DNA of 64,000 nucleotides, taken from contig JBQLZQ010000005.1 in assembly GCA_052168355.1 (NCBI GenBank), positions 36,361-100,360 on the forward strand. Reading direction: 5' to 3'. The notes below the pieces were generated by a model. The model did no database searches. It saw only the letters and a list, made by a program, of their open reading frames with translations, and was not told the DNA's origin. This stretch comes from JBQLZQ01 sp052168355 (GTDB lineage Bacteria; Pseudomonadota; Alphaproteobacteria; DSM-16000; Inquilinaceae). This document shows positions 43,739-53,476 of this stretch, piece after piece. Position 1 is the first letter of the stretch; every line of letters starts with the position of its first letter. The position numbers and the translations under genes are program-made.

Positions 43739-44544
43739 CCGACGCGACGTCCCAGGCCGACGTCGCCGATTGGTGGCGCACGGCGATCATCGACATGGAG
43801 CCCGGCAGGATCGCCCTGCGCGGCCGGCCGATCCAGGACCTGATCGGAACCCTCGGCTTTGCCGAAACGATCTGGCTCACGGTGATGGGGCGGGTTCCGT
43901 CCGCCGGCCAGGCGCGCCTGCTGGAGGCGGCGCTGGTGGCCGCCGTCGACCACGGCCCCCAGGCCCCGTCCATCGCCGCGGCGCGCATGGCGGCGACCTG
44001 CGGGGTCGGCCTCAACAACGCGCTGGCCAGCGGCGTCAACATGCTGGGCGACGTGCATGGCGGCGCCGGGGAGCAGGCGGTCGAGCTCTATGCCGACATC
44101 GCCGCCCGGCAGGACAGCGGCGGCGTTGGCGATCCGGTGACGGCCGCCCTTGCCGACTGGCGCGCGGCACGCGGGCCGTTCATCCCCGGTTTCGGGCACC
44201 GGTTTCACAAGCCGGTCGATCCGCGGGCGCCGCGTCTTCTGGCGCTGGTCGACGAGGCGGCGGCGCTGGGCGCCGTGTCGGGGCGATTCGCCGGCATCGG
44301 ACGGGCGGTCGAGGCCGCGCTTCTGGCCGACAAGGGAAAGCCCGTGCCGATGAACATCGACGGCGCGACCGCCGTTATCTACGCCGAACTGGGATGCCCG
44401 CCGCCGCTGGCGCGCGGCCTGTTCTGCCTTTCCCGCTCGGTCGGGATCCTCGCCCACGCCTGGGAGCAGATGCAGCAGGGTGGGCGCAACAAGGGGCCGA
44501 CCCCGCCCCGCTATCGCTGGACCTATGAGGGTCCGTCTTCGTAA
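43735..44544 (+). CDS. Short citrate-synthase-fold enzyme, probably citryl-CoA lyase
   Basis: A 269-residue member of the citrate synthase superfamily, far shorter than the 370-430 residues of citrate synthases. Catalytic residues align as H108 (GDVHGGAG), H155 (GFGHRFHKPVDPRA) and D209 (MNIDG). The pattern PMNIDGATAVIYAEL resembles the C-terminal lyase domain of ATP-citrate lyase and stand-alone citryl-CoA lyases. Likely reaction: cleavage of citryl-CoA, or a close analogue, to acetyl-CoA plus an oxo acid. Coupled to the CoA-transferase by an ATGA overlap. Confidence 0.82.
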   Translation: MTDATSQADVADWWRTAIIDMEPGRIALRGRPIQDLIGTLGFAETIWLTVMGRVPSAGQARLLEAALVAAVDHGPQAPSIAAARMAATCGVGLNNALASGVNMLGDVHGGAGEQAVELYADIAARQDSGGVGDPVTAALADWRAARGPFIPGFGHRFHKPVDPRAPRLLALVDEAAALGAVSGRFAGIGRAVEAALLADKGKPVPMNIDGATAVIYAELGCPPPLARGLFCLSRSVGILAHAWEQMQQGGRNKGPTPPRYRWTYEGPSS

Positions 44545-44576
44545 CGCCGCCATCATCACCCAAGGGAGGACAAAAG

Positions 44577-45572
44577 ATGAATGTACTTTGCAGCCTGACC
44601 CGATTGCCTTCGGTCAAACGGTCGCTTTTGGCCGGTGCCGCCGTTCTGGCGCTGGCATCCCCGTCCGTCGCCGCCGAGGTCGACGAGATCCATTTCCTGA
44701 TCCCCGGCGGGGCCGGGGGCGGTTGGGACGGCACGGCCCGCGGCACGGGAGAGGCGTTGACCAAGGCCGGCATCGTCGAGACCGTATCCTTCGAAAACAT
44801 GTCGGGCGGCGGCGGCGGCAGGGCCATCGCCCATCTGATCGAGACGGCGGACGGCCAGCCGAACACGTTGATGGTCAACTCGACGCCGATCGTGATCCGC
44901 TCGCTGCAGAACGTCTTTCCGCAGTCGTTTCGGGATCTGACCCCAATCGCCGCGACCATCGGCGACTACGCCTCGATGGTGGTCCCCAAGGACTCGTCCA
45001 TCGGCAGCCTGTCGGATCTGATGGACGCGTTCCAGTCCGACCCCAGCAGCGTGTCGATCGGCGGTGGCTCGGTCGCCGGCGGCATGGACCATCTGGTGGT
45101 CGCCCTGATCGTAAGGGGGGCCGGGGCCGACCCCAGGCAGGTCAAATACGTGCCGTACGATGCCGGCGGCAAGGCCATGGCCGGTCTTCTGTCCGGCGAG
45201 ATCCAGGCGCTGTCGACGGGGTTCAGCGAAGCGGTGGACATGGCGCGCCAGGATCAGGTCGATATACTGTGCGTCACCGCCCCGGAACGGCTGCCGGTCG
45301 CGCCGGAGACGCCGACATGCGCCGAATCCGGCGCCGACGGGGTGGAGTTCGTGAACTGGCGGGGGTTCTTCGCCGCGCCGGGCCTGCCGGCGGAACAGCA
45401 GCAGGCGATGATCTCGACCCTGGAAGCGATGTACGATTCGGCCGAATGGGCCGAGGTGCGCGACCGCAATGGCTGGATCGAGATCTGGCGTCCGGGCGCC
45501 GAGTTCACCAGCTTTCTGGAAAACCAGGAGCAGCAGATCGGCGATCTGATGCGCGAACTCGGCTTTCTGTGA
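44577..45572 (+). CDS. Tripartite tricarboxylate transporter, periplasmic binding protein (TctC family)
   Basis: A 331-residue solute receptor with a signal peptide (residues 1-33, ending SVAA-E). IHFLIPGGAGGGWDGTARGTGEAL and SGGGGGRAIAHLIE are the ligand-loop signatures of the TctC/Bug family. It delivers an organic acid to the TctAB permease. GGGAGG lies 7 bases before the ATG. The ligand may be citrate or an analogue, judged from the two enzymes upstream. Confidence 0.93.
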   Translation: MNVLCSLTRLPSVKRSLLAGAAVLALASPSVAAEVDEIHFLIPGGAGGGWDGTARGTGEALTKAGIVETVSFENMSGGGGGRAIAHLIETADGQPNTLMVNSTPIVIRSLQNVFPQSFRDLTPIAATIGDYASMVVPKDSSIGSLSDLMDAFQSDPSSVSIGGGSVAGGMDHLVVALIVRGAGADPRQVKYVPYDAGGKAMAGLLSGEIQALSTGFSEAVDMARQDQVDILCVTAPERLPVAPETPTCAESGADGVEFVNWRGFFAAPGLPAEQQQAMISTLEAMYDSAEWAEVRDRNGWIEIWRPGAEFTSFLENQEQQIGDLMRELGFL

Positions 45573-45659
45573 GCGGCCGGTGACTTCGGTGGCGTGGTCC
45601 CGGCGGCAGCGCCGGGACCGTTCTCTGCGGCCTTCGCGCACGCGCGGCGGGAGACGACG

Positions 45660-46115
45660 ATGCTGACCCGCGATCGCCTGGGCGCGCTCCTGCTTCTTGC
45701 CTTTTCGGTCTTTTACGGCGTGCGGATCTTTCATATCCCGCTGCTGCCGTTCCAGGCGGACCAGGCCTTTACCGCGCGCACCCTGCCCGAAGCCCTGGCC
45801 GTGCTGGGCATCGTCCTGTCGCTGATCCTGCTGTTCAAGCGGGGAAGCGCCGCCGGACCCGACCTGGCGGGGTTCCGATGGGTGCAGGCGGGGCTGCTTT
45901 GCGGACTGATGGTCATCTACGGCCTGACGGTGCGTCCGGGCGGATTCCTGATCGCCACCAGCCTGTTTCTGATCGGCGGTTTCCTCGTGCTGGGCGAACG
46001 GCGCGTCGTCCTGATCCTCGGTGCGTCCGTCCCCTTGGTCGTGGCGTTCTGGGCCCTGATGACGCAGGTCCTGGGCGTCTATATCCCACCCTTGCCCACC
46101 TTTTTCGGCGATTAG
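45660..46115 (+). CDS. Tripartite tricarboxylate transporter, small membrane subunit (TctB family)
   Basis: A 151-residue protein with about four membrane helices (LGALLLLAFSVFYGVRIF; LAVLGIVLSLILLF; LCGLMVIYGLTV; VPLVVAFWALM). The ATG at 45660, with GGGAG upstream, was chosen over an open frame from 45594 that would add a non-membrane tail. Length fits TctB. It lies between tctC and tctA, the usual order. Confidence 0.9.
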   Translation: MLTRDRLGALLLLAFSVFYGVRIFHIPLLPFQADQAFTARTLPEALAVLGIVLSLILLFKRGSAAGPDLAGFRWVQAGLLCGLMVIYGLTVRPGGFLIATSLFLIGGFLVLGERRVVLILGASVPLVVAFWALMTQVLGVYIPPLPTFFGD

Positions 46116-46125
46116 GATCGAGACA

Positions 46126-47664
46126 ATGCTCGAGGGCATCCTTACCGGTCTTAGCACCGCCACCCAGCCCATCAACCTGATGATGGTGGCGGTCGGCTGC
46201 TTCGTCGGCACGTTCATCGGGATGCTGCCGGGCCTGGGTCCCATCTCGGCCATCGCGCTGATGATCCCGATCACCTACGGCTTCGACCCGGCGACGGGCA
46301 TGATCCTGATGGCCGGCGTCTATTACGGGGCGATCTTCGGGGGATCGACCTCGTCGATCCTGATCAACGCGCCGGGCGTGGCGGGAACGGTGGCGACCGC
46401 CTTCGACGGCTATCCAATGGCGCGCAAGGGCCTTGCCGGCAAGGCGCTGGCCATCGCCGCCTACTCCAGCTTCGCCGGCGGCACCATCGCCGCCGTCCTG
46501 CTGTTGATCGCCGCGCCGTCGCTGGCGGTCGTGTCGCTGGCGTTCCAGTCCACCGACTATTTCGCGCTGATGGTTTTGGGGCTGACCGCGGTCGCCGCCT
46601 TCGCCGGCAAGGGCAATGTCGTCAAAGCGCTGCTGATGACGGTGCTGGGCCTGATGCTGTCCACGGTCGGCACCGACGAAACCCAGGGCATTCAGCGGTT
46701 CACGTTCGGCCTGCTGGATCTGATCGACGGCATCTCCTTCCTGCTGCTGGCCATGGCGACCTTCGCCCTGTCGGAAGCGCTGATGGCCGTGCTGCGGCCG
46801 AAATCCGACGCCGACCGGGAGCGCGAGCTGAAGGCGCAGAAGACCCTCGGCTCGATGCGCCTGAACCGGCGGGAGGTGCGGGAGATGACGCCGGTGGTCG
46901 GCCGGTCCTCGATCCTGGGATTCCTGGTCGGCGTGCTGCCCGGCGCGGGCGCCACCATCGCCAGCTTTCTCGCCTACGGCGTGGAGCAAAGGCTGGCCGG
47001 ACCGAAAAAGGGCGCGGAGTTCGGCAAGGGCTCGATCCGCGGCCTGGCCGCCCCGGAAACCGCCAACAACGCCGCCAGTTCAGGGTCTTTCGTTCCCCTT
47101 CTGACCCTCGGCATTCCGGGGTCCGGGACCACGGCCATCATGCTGGGCGCGCTCCTTTCCTACGGCATCCAGCCGGGGCCGCGGCTGTTCCAGGACAATC
47201 CCGAAGTGTTCTGGTCGGTCATCATCTCGATGTATGTCGGCAACGTCATCCTTTTGATTTTGAACTTGCCGTTGATCCCCTACATCGCCCGAATCCTCGC
47301 GATTCCCTCGACGATCTTGCTTCCGATGATCGTGTTCTTCTCGCTGATCGGCGTCTATTTCGTATCGTTCAACACGTTCGACATCCAGATCATGGTGCTG
47401 TTCGCCGTCGCCGCGGTGGTGCTGCGGCTCCTCGACTTTCCGATGGCGCCGATGCTGCTGGGGTTCATCCTGGGCGGCATGATGGAGGAGAACCTGCGCC
47501 GGGCGCTGATCATCAACAACGATTCCTGGTCCTTCATGTGGGAGCGTCCGCTGACCCTGGCGATCCTGGTGGTTGCGGCCCTTATCCTGATCGTCCCGAT
47601 GCTGATGCCGATGATCGGCCGCCATCTGGCGCGCAGGCGGGTAACGGCGGGGGAGGGCGGTTGA
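46126..47664 (+). CDS. Tripartite tricarboxylate transporter, large permease subunit (TctA family)
   Basis: A 512-residue permease with about 11-12 membrane helices. FIGMLPGLGPISAIALMIPITYGFDP and YGAIFGGSTSSILINAPG are characteristic, repeated in the second half as GVLPGAGATIASFLAYGVEQ and LTLGIPGSGTTAIMLGALL. It forms the sodium- or proton-coupled channel with TctB. It ends 22 bases from the convergent glnD stop. Confidence 0.95.
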   Translation: MLEGILTGLSTATQPINLMMVAVGCFVGTFIGMLPGLGPISAIALMIPITYGFDPATGMILMAGVYYGAIFGGSTSSILINAPGVAGTVATAFDGYPMARKGLAGKALAIAAYSSFAGGTIAAVLLLIAAPSLAVVSLAFQSTDYFALMVLGLTAVAAFAGKGNVVKALLMTVLGLMLSTVGTDETQGIQRFTFGLLDLIDGISFLLLAMATFALSEALMAVLRPKSDADRERELKAQKTLGSMRLNRREVREMTPVVGRSSILGFLVGVLPGAGATIASFLAYGVEQRLAGPKKGAEFGKGSIRGLAAPETANNAASSGSFVPLLTLGIPGSGTTAIMLGALLSYGIQPGPRLFQDNPEVFWSVIISMYVGNVILLILNLPLIPYIARILAIPSTILLPMIVFFSLIGVYFVSFNTFDIQIMVLFAVAAVVLRLLDFPMAPMLLGFILGGMMEENLRRALIINNDSWSFMWERPLTLAILVVAALILIVPMLMPMIGRHLARRRVTAGEGG

Positions 47665-47686
47665 GGGCGGTTAGGCGTCGCGTCGG

Positions 47687-50515
47687 TCAGCCGCCGTCGG
47701 CCGATGCATCCTCGTCGCCATCTCTTTCCAGGACGGCCTTCAGCCGGTCGTGGATCTGGGCCAGCTTGGCCTTGCTGGTGATCTTCAGCCCGAACACGTC
47801 CTTGACCGAGAACACGTCGACGGCGCGAACGCCGTAGGTGGCGATCTTGGCGCCGGCGATCTGGACGTGCAGATCGGTCAGGGCCCGGGTCAGCTCATAA
47901 AGCAGTCCCGGCCGGTCGCGGCCGCTGACCTCGATCACCGTGTAGGTGCGGCTGGCCTCGTTCTCGATCACGACCTCCGGGGTGACGGTGAAGGCCTGGG
48001 TGCGGCTGGCGAAGGCCGGTCTGCGGTCCTCCAGTTCGCGCAGGGGCTTCAGCTTGCCGGCCAGGCTGCGCTCTACCGTGGCCGTCAGGCGTCCCAGCCG
48101 GGAGGCCGAGTCGAAGGCGGCGCCGGAGGTGGCGTCCTGAACGCTGAACACGTCCAGCGCCATGCCGTTGGCCATGGTGAAGATGCGGGCGTCGACGATG
48201 TTGGCGCCGCAGACCGCGAAGGCCCCGGCCAGGCGCGAGAACAGACCCGGATGGTCGGCCGTGTAGATGGTGATTTCCGTCACCGCGCGGTCCGTATCGA
48301 CGCGGGCATCCACGGTCAGCGGCCTTTCCGCCTGTTGCGCGGCGCGGATCAGCGTGGCGTGGCGGGCGTGACCGGCGCCGTCGTTGGACAGCCAGTAGGG
48401 CGGATAGGCGTTAGCGATGAACGCCTCGATGTCCGCCGCCGGCCAATCGGCGAGTTCGGCGCGCAGGGCGTCCTGGGCGGCGCGGATGCGCTGGCCCCGC
48501 CCTTCCAGATCCAGGCCGCCGGTCATCAGGTCGCGGGTGTTGGTGAACAGCACCTGGATCAGGGTGGCCTTCCAGGCGTTCCAGCGGCCCGGTCCGACGG
48601 CGCTGATGTCGGCGGTCGTCAGCAGCAGCAGCAGGCGCAGCCGCTCGGGCGATTCGACCGCGCTGGCCAGATCCTGGACGGTCTTGTCGTCGTCGACGTC
48701 GCGCTTGAGGGCGGCGTCGCTGAGCGACAGGTGCCGCCGCACCAGCCACGACGCGGTCTCCGTTTCGTCCTTGGTCAGGCCGAAGCGCGGTCCCAACGTC
48801 CGTGCGATACTGGCGCCCAGCACCGAATGGTCGCCGCCGCGGCCCTTGGCGATGTCGTGCAGCAGCAGGGCCACATAGAGCGCCCGGCGCGCCGAGATCT
48901 TGCGCATGACCCGGGTGGCCAGCGGCCACTGCTCGGCGCCGGCCCCGCTGTCGATGCGGTGCAGGATGCCCAGCGCCAGCAGCGTGTGCTCGTCCACCGT
49001 GTAGGTGTGGTACATGTCGTACTGCATCTGCGCCACGACGCGGCCGAAATCGGGCACGAACCGGCCCAGGACGCCGGCCTCGTTCATGCGCCGCAGCGCG
49101 GTCTCGGGGTTCTTGGGCGATGTCAGGATGTCCAGGAACAGCCGGTTGGCTTCCGGGTCCCGGCACAATTCCGGGTCGATCAGGCGCAGCGACCGGGTGA
49201 TCAGCTTCAGGGCCGTGGGATGGATATCCAGATCGTGGGTCTGGGCGACGTGGAACAGGCGGATCATGTCGACCGGCCGGGCGCGGAACTGATCGTCCTG
49301 GGCAACGGTCAGCCAGTCGGCCTCCCGCACGAAACCGTCCACGGTCCGCCGCCCAAAGGGCAGCAGCGCCAGACCGCGTCGCGCGCGTCCCTGGCTTTCG
49401 ATGGCCAGGGCGGCGCAGAAGATGCGGGTCAGGTTGCCCACATCCTTGGCGATCAGGAAATAATGCTTCATGAACCGCTCGACGCCCGACGCGCCCGCGC
49501 GGTCGGTGTAGCCCACCCGACGGCCGATCTCGGCCTGCAGATCGAAGGTCAGCCGTTCCTCGGCGCGCCCGGTCAGATAGTGCAGGTGGCAGCGCAGGGT
49601 CCAAAGATGGTTCTGGGCCTTGGAGAACCGCCCCGCCTCCCGCTCCGTCAACACGCCCTCGGCCACCAGCCCGCCGATATCGTCGACGTTGTAGAGGTAC
49701 TTGCCGATCCAGTAGAGGGTCTGGAGATCGCGCAGACCGCCCTTGCCTTCCTTGACGTTGGGCTCCAGCACGTAGCGGCTGTCGCCCAGCCGGCGATGAC
49801 GGTCGTCGCGCTCGGCCAGCTTGGCGGCGACGAATTCCGCCCCGGTCCCGTGCGCGACCTCGCGGACGAACCGGCGGCGCAGCGACTCGTAGAGCTTCTG
49901 TTCGCCCCACAGCGGACGGCTTTCCAGCAGGCTGGTGCGGATGGTCATGTCCTTGCGGGCGGTGCGGATGCACTCATCGACCGACCGGACCGCGTGGCCC
50001 ACCTTCAGCCCCAGATCCCACAGCAGGTACAGGATGTATTCGACCACCTGCTCGGCTCGGGGCGTGCGCTTGTAGGGCAGCAGGAACAGCAGATCGAGAT
50101 CCGACCGGGGCGCCAGTTCCCGCCTTCCGTAGCCGCCGATGGCGACCATGGCCAGCCGCTCGCCCACCGTGGGGTTGGCGGCGGGGTGGACGCGCTCCAC
50201 CGTGATCTCGGCCAGGGCGCGCAACAGGCGGTCCATCAGATAGGTCTGTTCGCGCAGACAGGCGGCACCGGTACCGCGCCCGTCGAGAAAGCGCCGCGAG
50301 ATCTCCGCCCGTCCATCCTCCAGGGCACCGCGCAGCATCTCCAGGAGGGCCGGTCGGAACGCCGGGCTGTCGGCGCCGTGACGGTCGGCCAGCGCGGTCA
50401 GCGCCCGGGCCAGCGCGTCGCCGTCGACGATGGCCCGCGGGTCGCGGACCGACGTTGCGGACGGAACCTCGATAACGGGCCCGACGGTATCGGGGGCGGT
50501 GAAAAAATCCAGCAT
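47687..50515 (-). CDS. glnD: Bifunctional uridylyltransferase/uridylyl-removing enzyme GlnD
   Basis: The 942-residue nitrogen sensor that uridylylates PII proteins when glutamine is low and deuridylylates them when it is high. Nucleotidyltransferase motif GGYGRRELAPRSDLDLLFLLP lies near residue 125; an HD phosphohydrolase (LLHDIAKGRGGDHS) follows, then two ACT domains at the C-terminus. ATG 50515 is the family start; the frame remains open on into mutS but that part is not coding. mutS is 47 bases upstream. Confidence 0.96.
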   Translation of the reverse strand: MLDFFTAPDTVGPVIEVPSATSVRDPRAIVDGDALARALTALADRHGADSPAFRPALLEMLRGALEDGRAEISRRFLDGRGTGAACLREQTYLMDRLLRALAEITVERVHPAANPTVGERLAMVAIGGYGRRELAPRSDLDLLFLLPYKRTPRAEQVVEYILYLLWDLGLKVGHAVRSVDECIRTARKDMTIRTSLLESRPLWGEQKLYESLRRRFVREVAHGTGAEFVAAKLAERDDRHRRLGDSRYVLEPNVKEGKGGLRDLQTLYWIGKYLYNVDDIGGLVAEGVLTEREAGRFSKAQNHLWTLRCHLHYLTGRAEERLTFDLQAEIGRRVGYTDRAGASGVERFMKHYFLIAKDVGNLTRIFCAALAIESQGRARRGLALLPFGRRTVDGFVREADWLTVAQDDQFRARPVDMIRLFHVAQTHDLDIHPTALKLITRSLRLIDPELCRDPEANRLFLDILTSPKNPETALRRMNEAGVLGRFVPDFGRVVAQMQYDMYHTYTVDEHTLLALGILHRIDSGAGAEQWPLATRVMRKISARRALYVALLLHDIAKGRGGDHSVLGASIARTLGPRFGLTKDETETASWLVRRHLSLSDAALKRDVDDDKTVQDLASAVESPERLRLLLLLTTADISAVGPGRWNAWKATLIQVLFTNTRDLMTGGLDLEGRGQRIRAAQDALRAELADWPAADIEAFIANAYPPYWLSNDGAGHARHATLIRAAQQAERPLTVDARVDTDRAVTEITIYTADHPGLFSRLAGAFAVCGANIVDARIFTMANGMALDVFSVQDATSGAAFDSASRLGRLTATVERSLAGKLKPLRELEDRRPAFASRTQAFTVTPEVVIENEASRTYTVIEVSGRDRPGLLYELTRALTDLHVQIAGAKIATYGVRAVDVFSVKDVFGLKITSKAKLAQIHDRLKAVLERDGDEDASADGG

Positions 50516-50562
50516 CGCCGCAGGATATACACCTCGGCGGCCGCGGCCGCCATAAACGACGG

Positions 50563-53265
50563 CTATCCCCCCCTTTCGGCGCGCAGGCGGTAGAGGAAAT
50601 CCAGGGCCTCGCGCGGGGTCAGATCGTCCGGGTTGACCGCCGCCAGGGCCGCTTCGGCCGGCGACGGGTCGGGCGGGGGCGGCGGTGCCGCCGTCGCGGC
50701 GACGTTGAACAGCGGCAGGTCGTCGGCCAGCCGGGCCACGCTCCGGCCCTTGTCCCCCTGCTCCAGCCCGTGCAGCACGGCCTCGGCGCGGGCCACCACC
50801 CGGGGCGGCAGACCGGCCAGCTTGGCCACATGGATGCCGTAGGACTGGTCGGCCGCGCCCACCGCCACCTCGTGCAGGAACACGATGTCGCCCTGCCATT
50901 CCTTGACCCGCATCGACCGGCAGGCCAGCGCCGGCAGGGTCGCCGCCAGGGCCGTCAGCTCGTGATAATGGGTGGCGAACAGGGCGCGGCAGCGGTTGGT
51001 TTCGTGCAAATGCTCGACCGTCGCCCAGGCGATGGACAGGCCGTCGAAGGTGGCGGTGCCGCGGCCGATCTCGTCCAGGATGACCAGGGCCCGGGGGCCG
51101 GCTTGGTTGAGAATGGCGGCGGTTTCCACCATCTCGACCATGAAGGTGGACCGGCCCCGGGCCAGATCGTCCGACGCCCCGACCCGGCTGAACAGCCGGT
51201 CGACCACGCCGATATGGGCCCGGTCGGCCGGCACGTACCCGCCGGCTTGGGCCATCAGGGCGATCAGCGCGTTCTGGCGCAGGAAGGTCGATTTGCCGGC
51301 CATGTTCGGCCCGGTCAGCAGCCACAGGCGGGTGTCGGGCGACAGATCGCAATCGTTGGCGACGAAGCCGGCGGCCGACCGGTCCGGGCCGCTGCGCAAC
51401 GCCGCCTCGACCACCGGATGCCGGCCGCCCTCGATGCCGAAACTCAAACTGTCGTCGATGACGGGCCGCGCATACCCGTCCTCCACCGCCAGGGTGGCCT
51501 GGCCGGCGGCCACGTCCAGGGCGGCCAGGGACCTGGCGGTCGCGGCCACGGCCTCCGCCCGGCCCGTGACCTCCGCCGCCAGATCGGCGAACAGGGCCAG
51601 TTCGACGGCAAGGGCCTTGTCGGCGGCCTCGGCGATGGCCCGCTCCAGCTCGGCCAGCTCGACGGTGGAAAACCGCGCGGCGCTGGCCAGGCTCTGGCGG
51701 TGGATGAAGGTCCGGGCCAGGGCCGGCGCCGTCAGCTTGTCGGCGTGGACCGGCGTCACCTCGATGTAATAGCCCAGCACGTTGTTGTGGCGGATCTTGA
51801 GGCCGGGGACACCGGCTTGTTCCGCGTAGCGGGCCTGCAGCCCGGCGATCAGGCGGCGCGACTCGTCGCGCAGGGTGCGCAGCTTGTCGAGGTCCGGGGC
51901 ATAGCCGGCGGCGATGAAGCCGCCGTCGCGGGTCAGGGTCGGCAGGTCGGAAGCCAGCGCCCGGGTCAGCCTGTCGGTCAGGACGGCGTGGTCGTTCAGG
52001 CCCTCCGCGGCGTCCCGGACCAGGGGGGGCGGCGGCGTCAACCGGTCGGCGGCCAGCGCGGCGCGGATATGCGCGGCTTCCGTCAGCCCGTCGCGGATGG
52101 CGGCCAGGTCGCGGGGACCGCCGCGATCCAGGCTGAGCCGGCTCAACGCCCGCTCGATGTCCGGGCAGCGGCGCAGATGGGCGCGCACGGAATCGCGCAG
52201 GTCGCTGTCCTCGACGAAGAACCCCACCGCGTCCAGGCGCCGGGCGATGGCGGCCGGGTCGGTCAGCGGCGCCGTGACGTGCGCCGTCATCAGCCGTCCG
52301 CCGGCGCCGGTGACGGTGCGGTCGATGGTGGCCAGCAGGCTGCCCTGCCGGTCGCCGGACAGGGTCCGGGTCAGCTCCAGATTGCGGCGCGTCGCGGCGT
52401 CGATTTCCAGCACCGCGCCGCGGGCCAGACGGCGCGGCGGCGCCAGGCGCGGCAACCGCCCCTTCTGGGTCAGGTCGATATAGTCGATCAGCGCTCCGGC
52501 GGCGGCGATCTCCGCCCGGCCAAAGGCGCCGAACGCGTCCAGCGCGGCGACATCGTACAGGGCGCACAGGCGCCGCCTTGCGTTCTCGCTGTCGAATCGC
52601 GCGGCCGGCTGCAGGGTCAGCCGGTCGTGCCAGTCGCCGAACAGTTCGAACAGGCCGGGGTCCTGGGCCAGCCGGTCGGGCATCACGATCTCGCCGGGGT
52701 CCAGGCGGGCCAGGGCGGCGGCCAGCCCGTCGGCCGGCACGGGTTCCAGGGTCAGGTTGCCGGTGGTGATGTCGACGCAAGCCAACCCCAGATCGGGTTC
52801 GCCGCCCACGGCGCACAGACAGGCCAGATAATTGTTGGACCTGGCCTCCAGCAAACTGTCCTCGGTCACCGTGCCGGGCGTGACGACGCGCACGACGTCG
52901 CGGCGCACGGGGCCCTTGTTGCCGCGCCTGCGGGCCTCGGCCGGGGTTTCCACCTGGTCGCAGATGGCGACGCGGAACCCCTTGCGGATCAGCCTGGCCA
53001 GGTAGCTTTCATGGGCGTGGGCCGGCACCCCGGCCATGGGAATGTCCTCGCCGTCGTGGCGGCCGCGGCGGGTCAGGGTGATGTCCAGCGCCGCGGCGGC
53101 GGCCACCGCGTCGTCGAAGAACAGTTCGTAAAAGTCGCCCATCCGGAACAGCAGCAGGCAATCGGGATAGGCGGCCTTGGCCTCCAGATACTGCTCCATC
53201 ATGGGCGAGTTCCGGGACGGGCTGGCGGCGGCGCGGGCGGCCGGTTTGAGGGATGTCTCTATCAC
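50563..53265 (-). CDS. mutS: DNA mismatch repair protein MutS
   Basis: A 900-residue mismatch-recognition ATPase. The mismatch-binding FxE region is RMGDFYELFFDDA near residue 40; Walker A is GPNMAGKSTFLRQ and Walker B lies in ALVILDEIGRGTATFDG. GTG 53265 gives the usual leader before SPMMEQYLE; ATG 53202 is an alternative. The frame further upstream is low-quality sequence. Co-directional with glnD. Confidence 0.94.
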   Translation of the reverse strand: MIETSLKPAARAAASPSRNSPMMEQYLEAKAAYPDCLLLFRMGDFYELFFDDAVAAAAALDITLTRRGRHDGEDIPMAGVPAHAHESYLARLIRKGFRVAICDQVETPAEARRRGNKGPVRRDVVRVVTPGTVTEDSLLEARSNNYLACLCAVGGEPDLGLACVDITTGNLTLEPVPADGLAAALARLDPGEIVMPDRLAQDPGLFELFGDWHDRLTLQPAARFDSENARRRLCALYDVAALDAFGAFGRAEIAAAGALIDYIDLTQKGRLPRLAPPRRLARGAVLEIDAATRRNLELTRTLSGDRQGSLLATIDRTVTGAGGRLMTAHVTAPLTDPAAIARRLDAVGFFVEDSDLRDSVRAHLRRCPDIERALSRLSLDRGGPRDLAAIRDGLTEAAHIRAALAADRLTPPPPLVRDAAEGLNDHAVLTDRLTRALASDLPTLTRDGGFIAAGYAPDLDKLRTLRDESRRLIAGLQARYAEQAGVPGLKIRHNNVLGYYIEVTPVHADKLTAPALARTFIHRQSLASAARFSTVELAELERAIAEAADKALAVELALFADLAAEVTGRAEAVAATARSLAALDVAAGQATLAVEDGYARPVIDDSLSFGIEGGRHPVVEAALRSGPDRSAAGFVANDCDLSPDTRLWLLTGPNMAGKSTFLRQNALIALMAQAGGYVPADRAHIGVVDRLFSRVGASDDLARGRSTFMVEMVETAAILNQAGPRALVILDEIGRGTATFDGLSIAWATVEHLHETNRCRALFATHYHELTALAATLPALACRSMRVKEWQGDIVFLHEVAVGAADQSYGIHVAKLAGLPPRVVARAEAVLHGLEQGDKGRSVARLADDLPLFNVAATAAPPPPPDPSPAEAALAAVNPDDLTPREALDFLYRLRAERGG

Positions 53266-53476
53266 GGGATCCGAATGCGAGGTTGGACGGCGGCACCCTA
53301 ACACGGGGCGGCCGGCCGGCGCAGCCCAAGTCCGAAGGGCTCCGAAGGCTGCGCGCACGACCGCCCTTGACGGGAGGCGGCCGGTTCGGCCCACTTGTCG
53401 ATCAACCCGTCACCGACGGCCATTCAGGCCGCACCCCGTCGCCGGGGCAAAGGCGAGAGGGAAGGGCCCGGATACC

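Noticed and set aside
50516..52816. Open frame upstream of glnD running deep into mutS
   Set aside because: The extension is antisense-like filler in another frame of mutS; GlnD homologues begin near the ATG at 50515.
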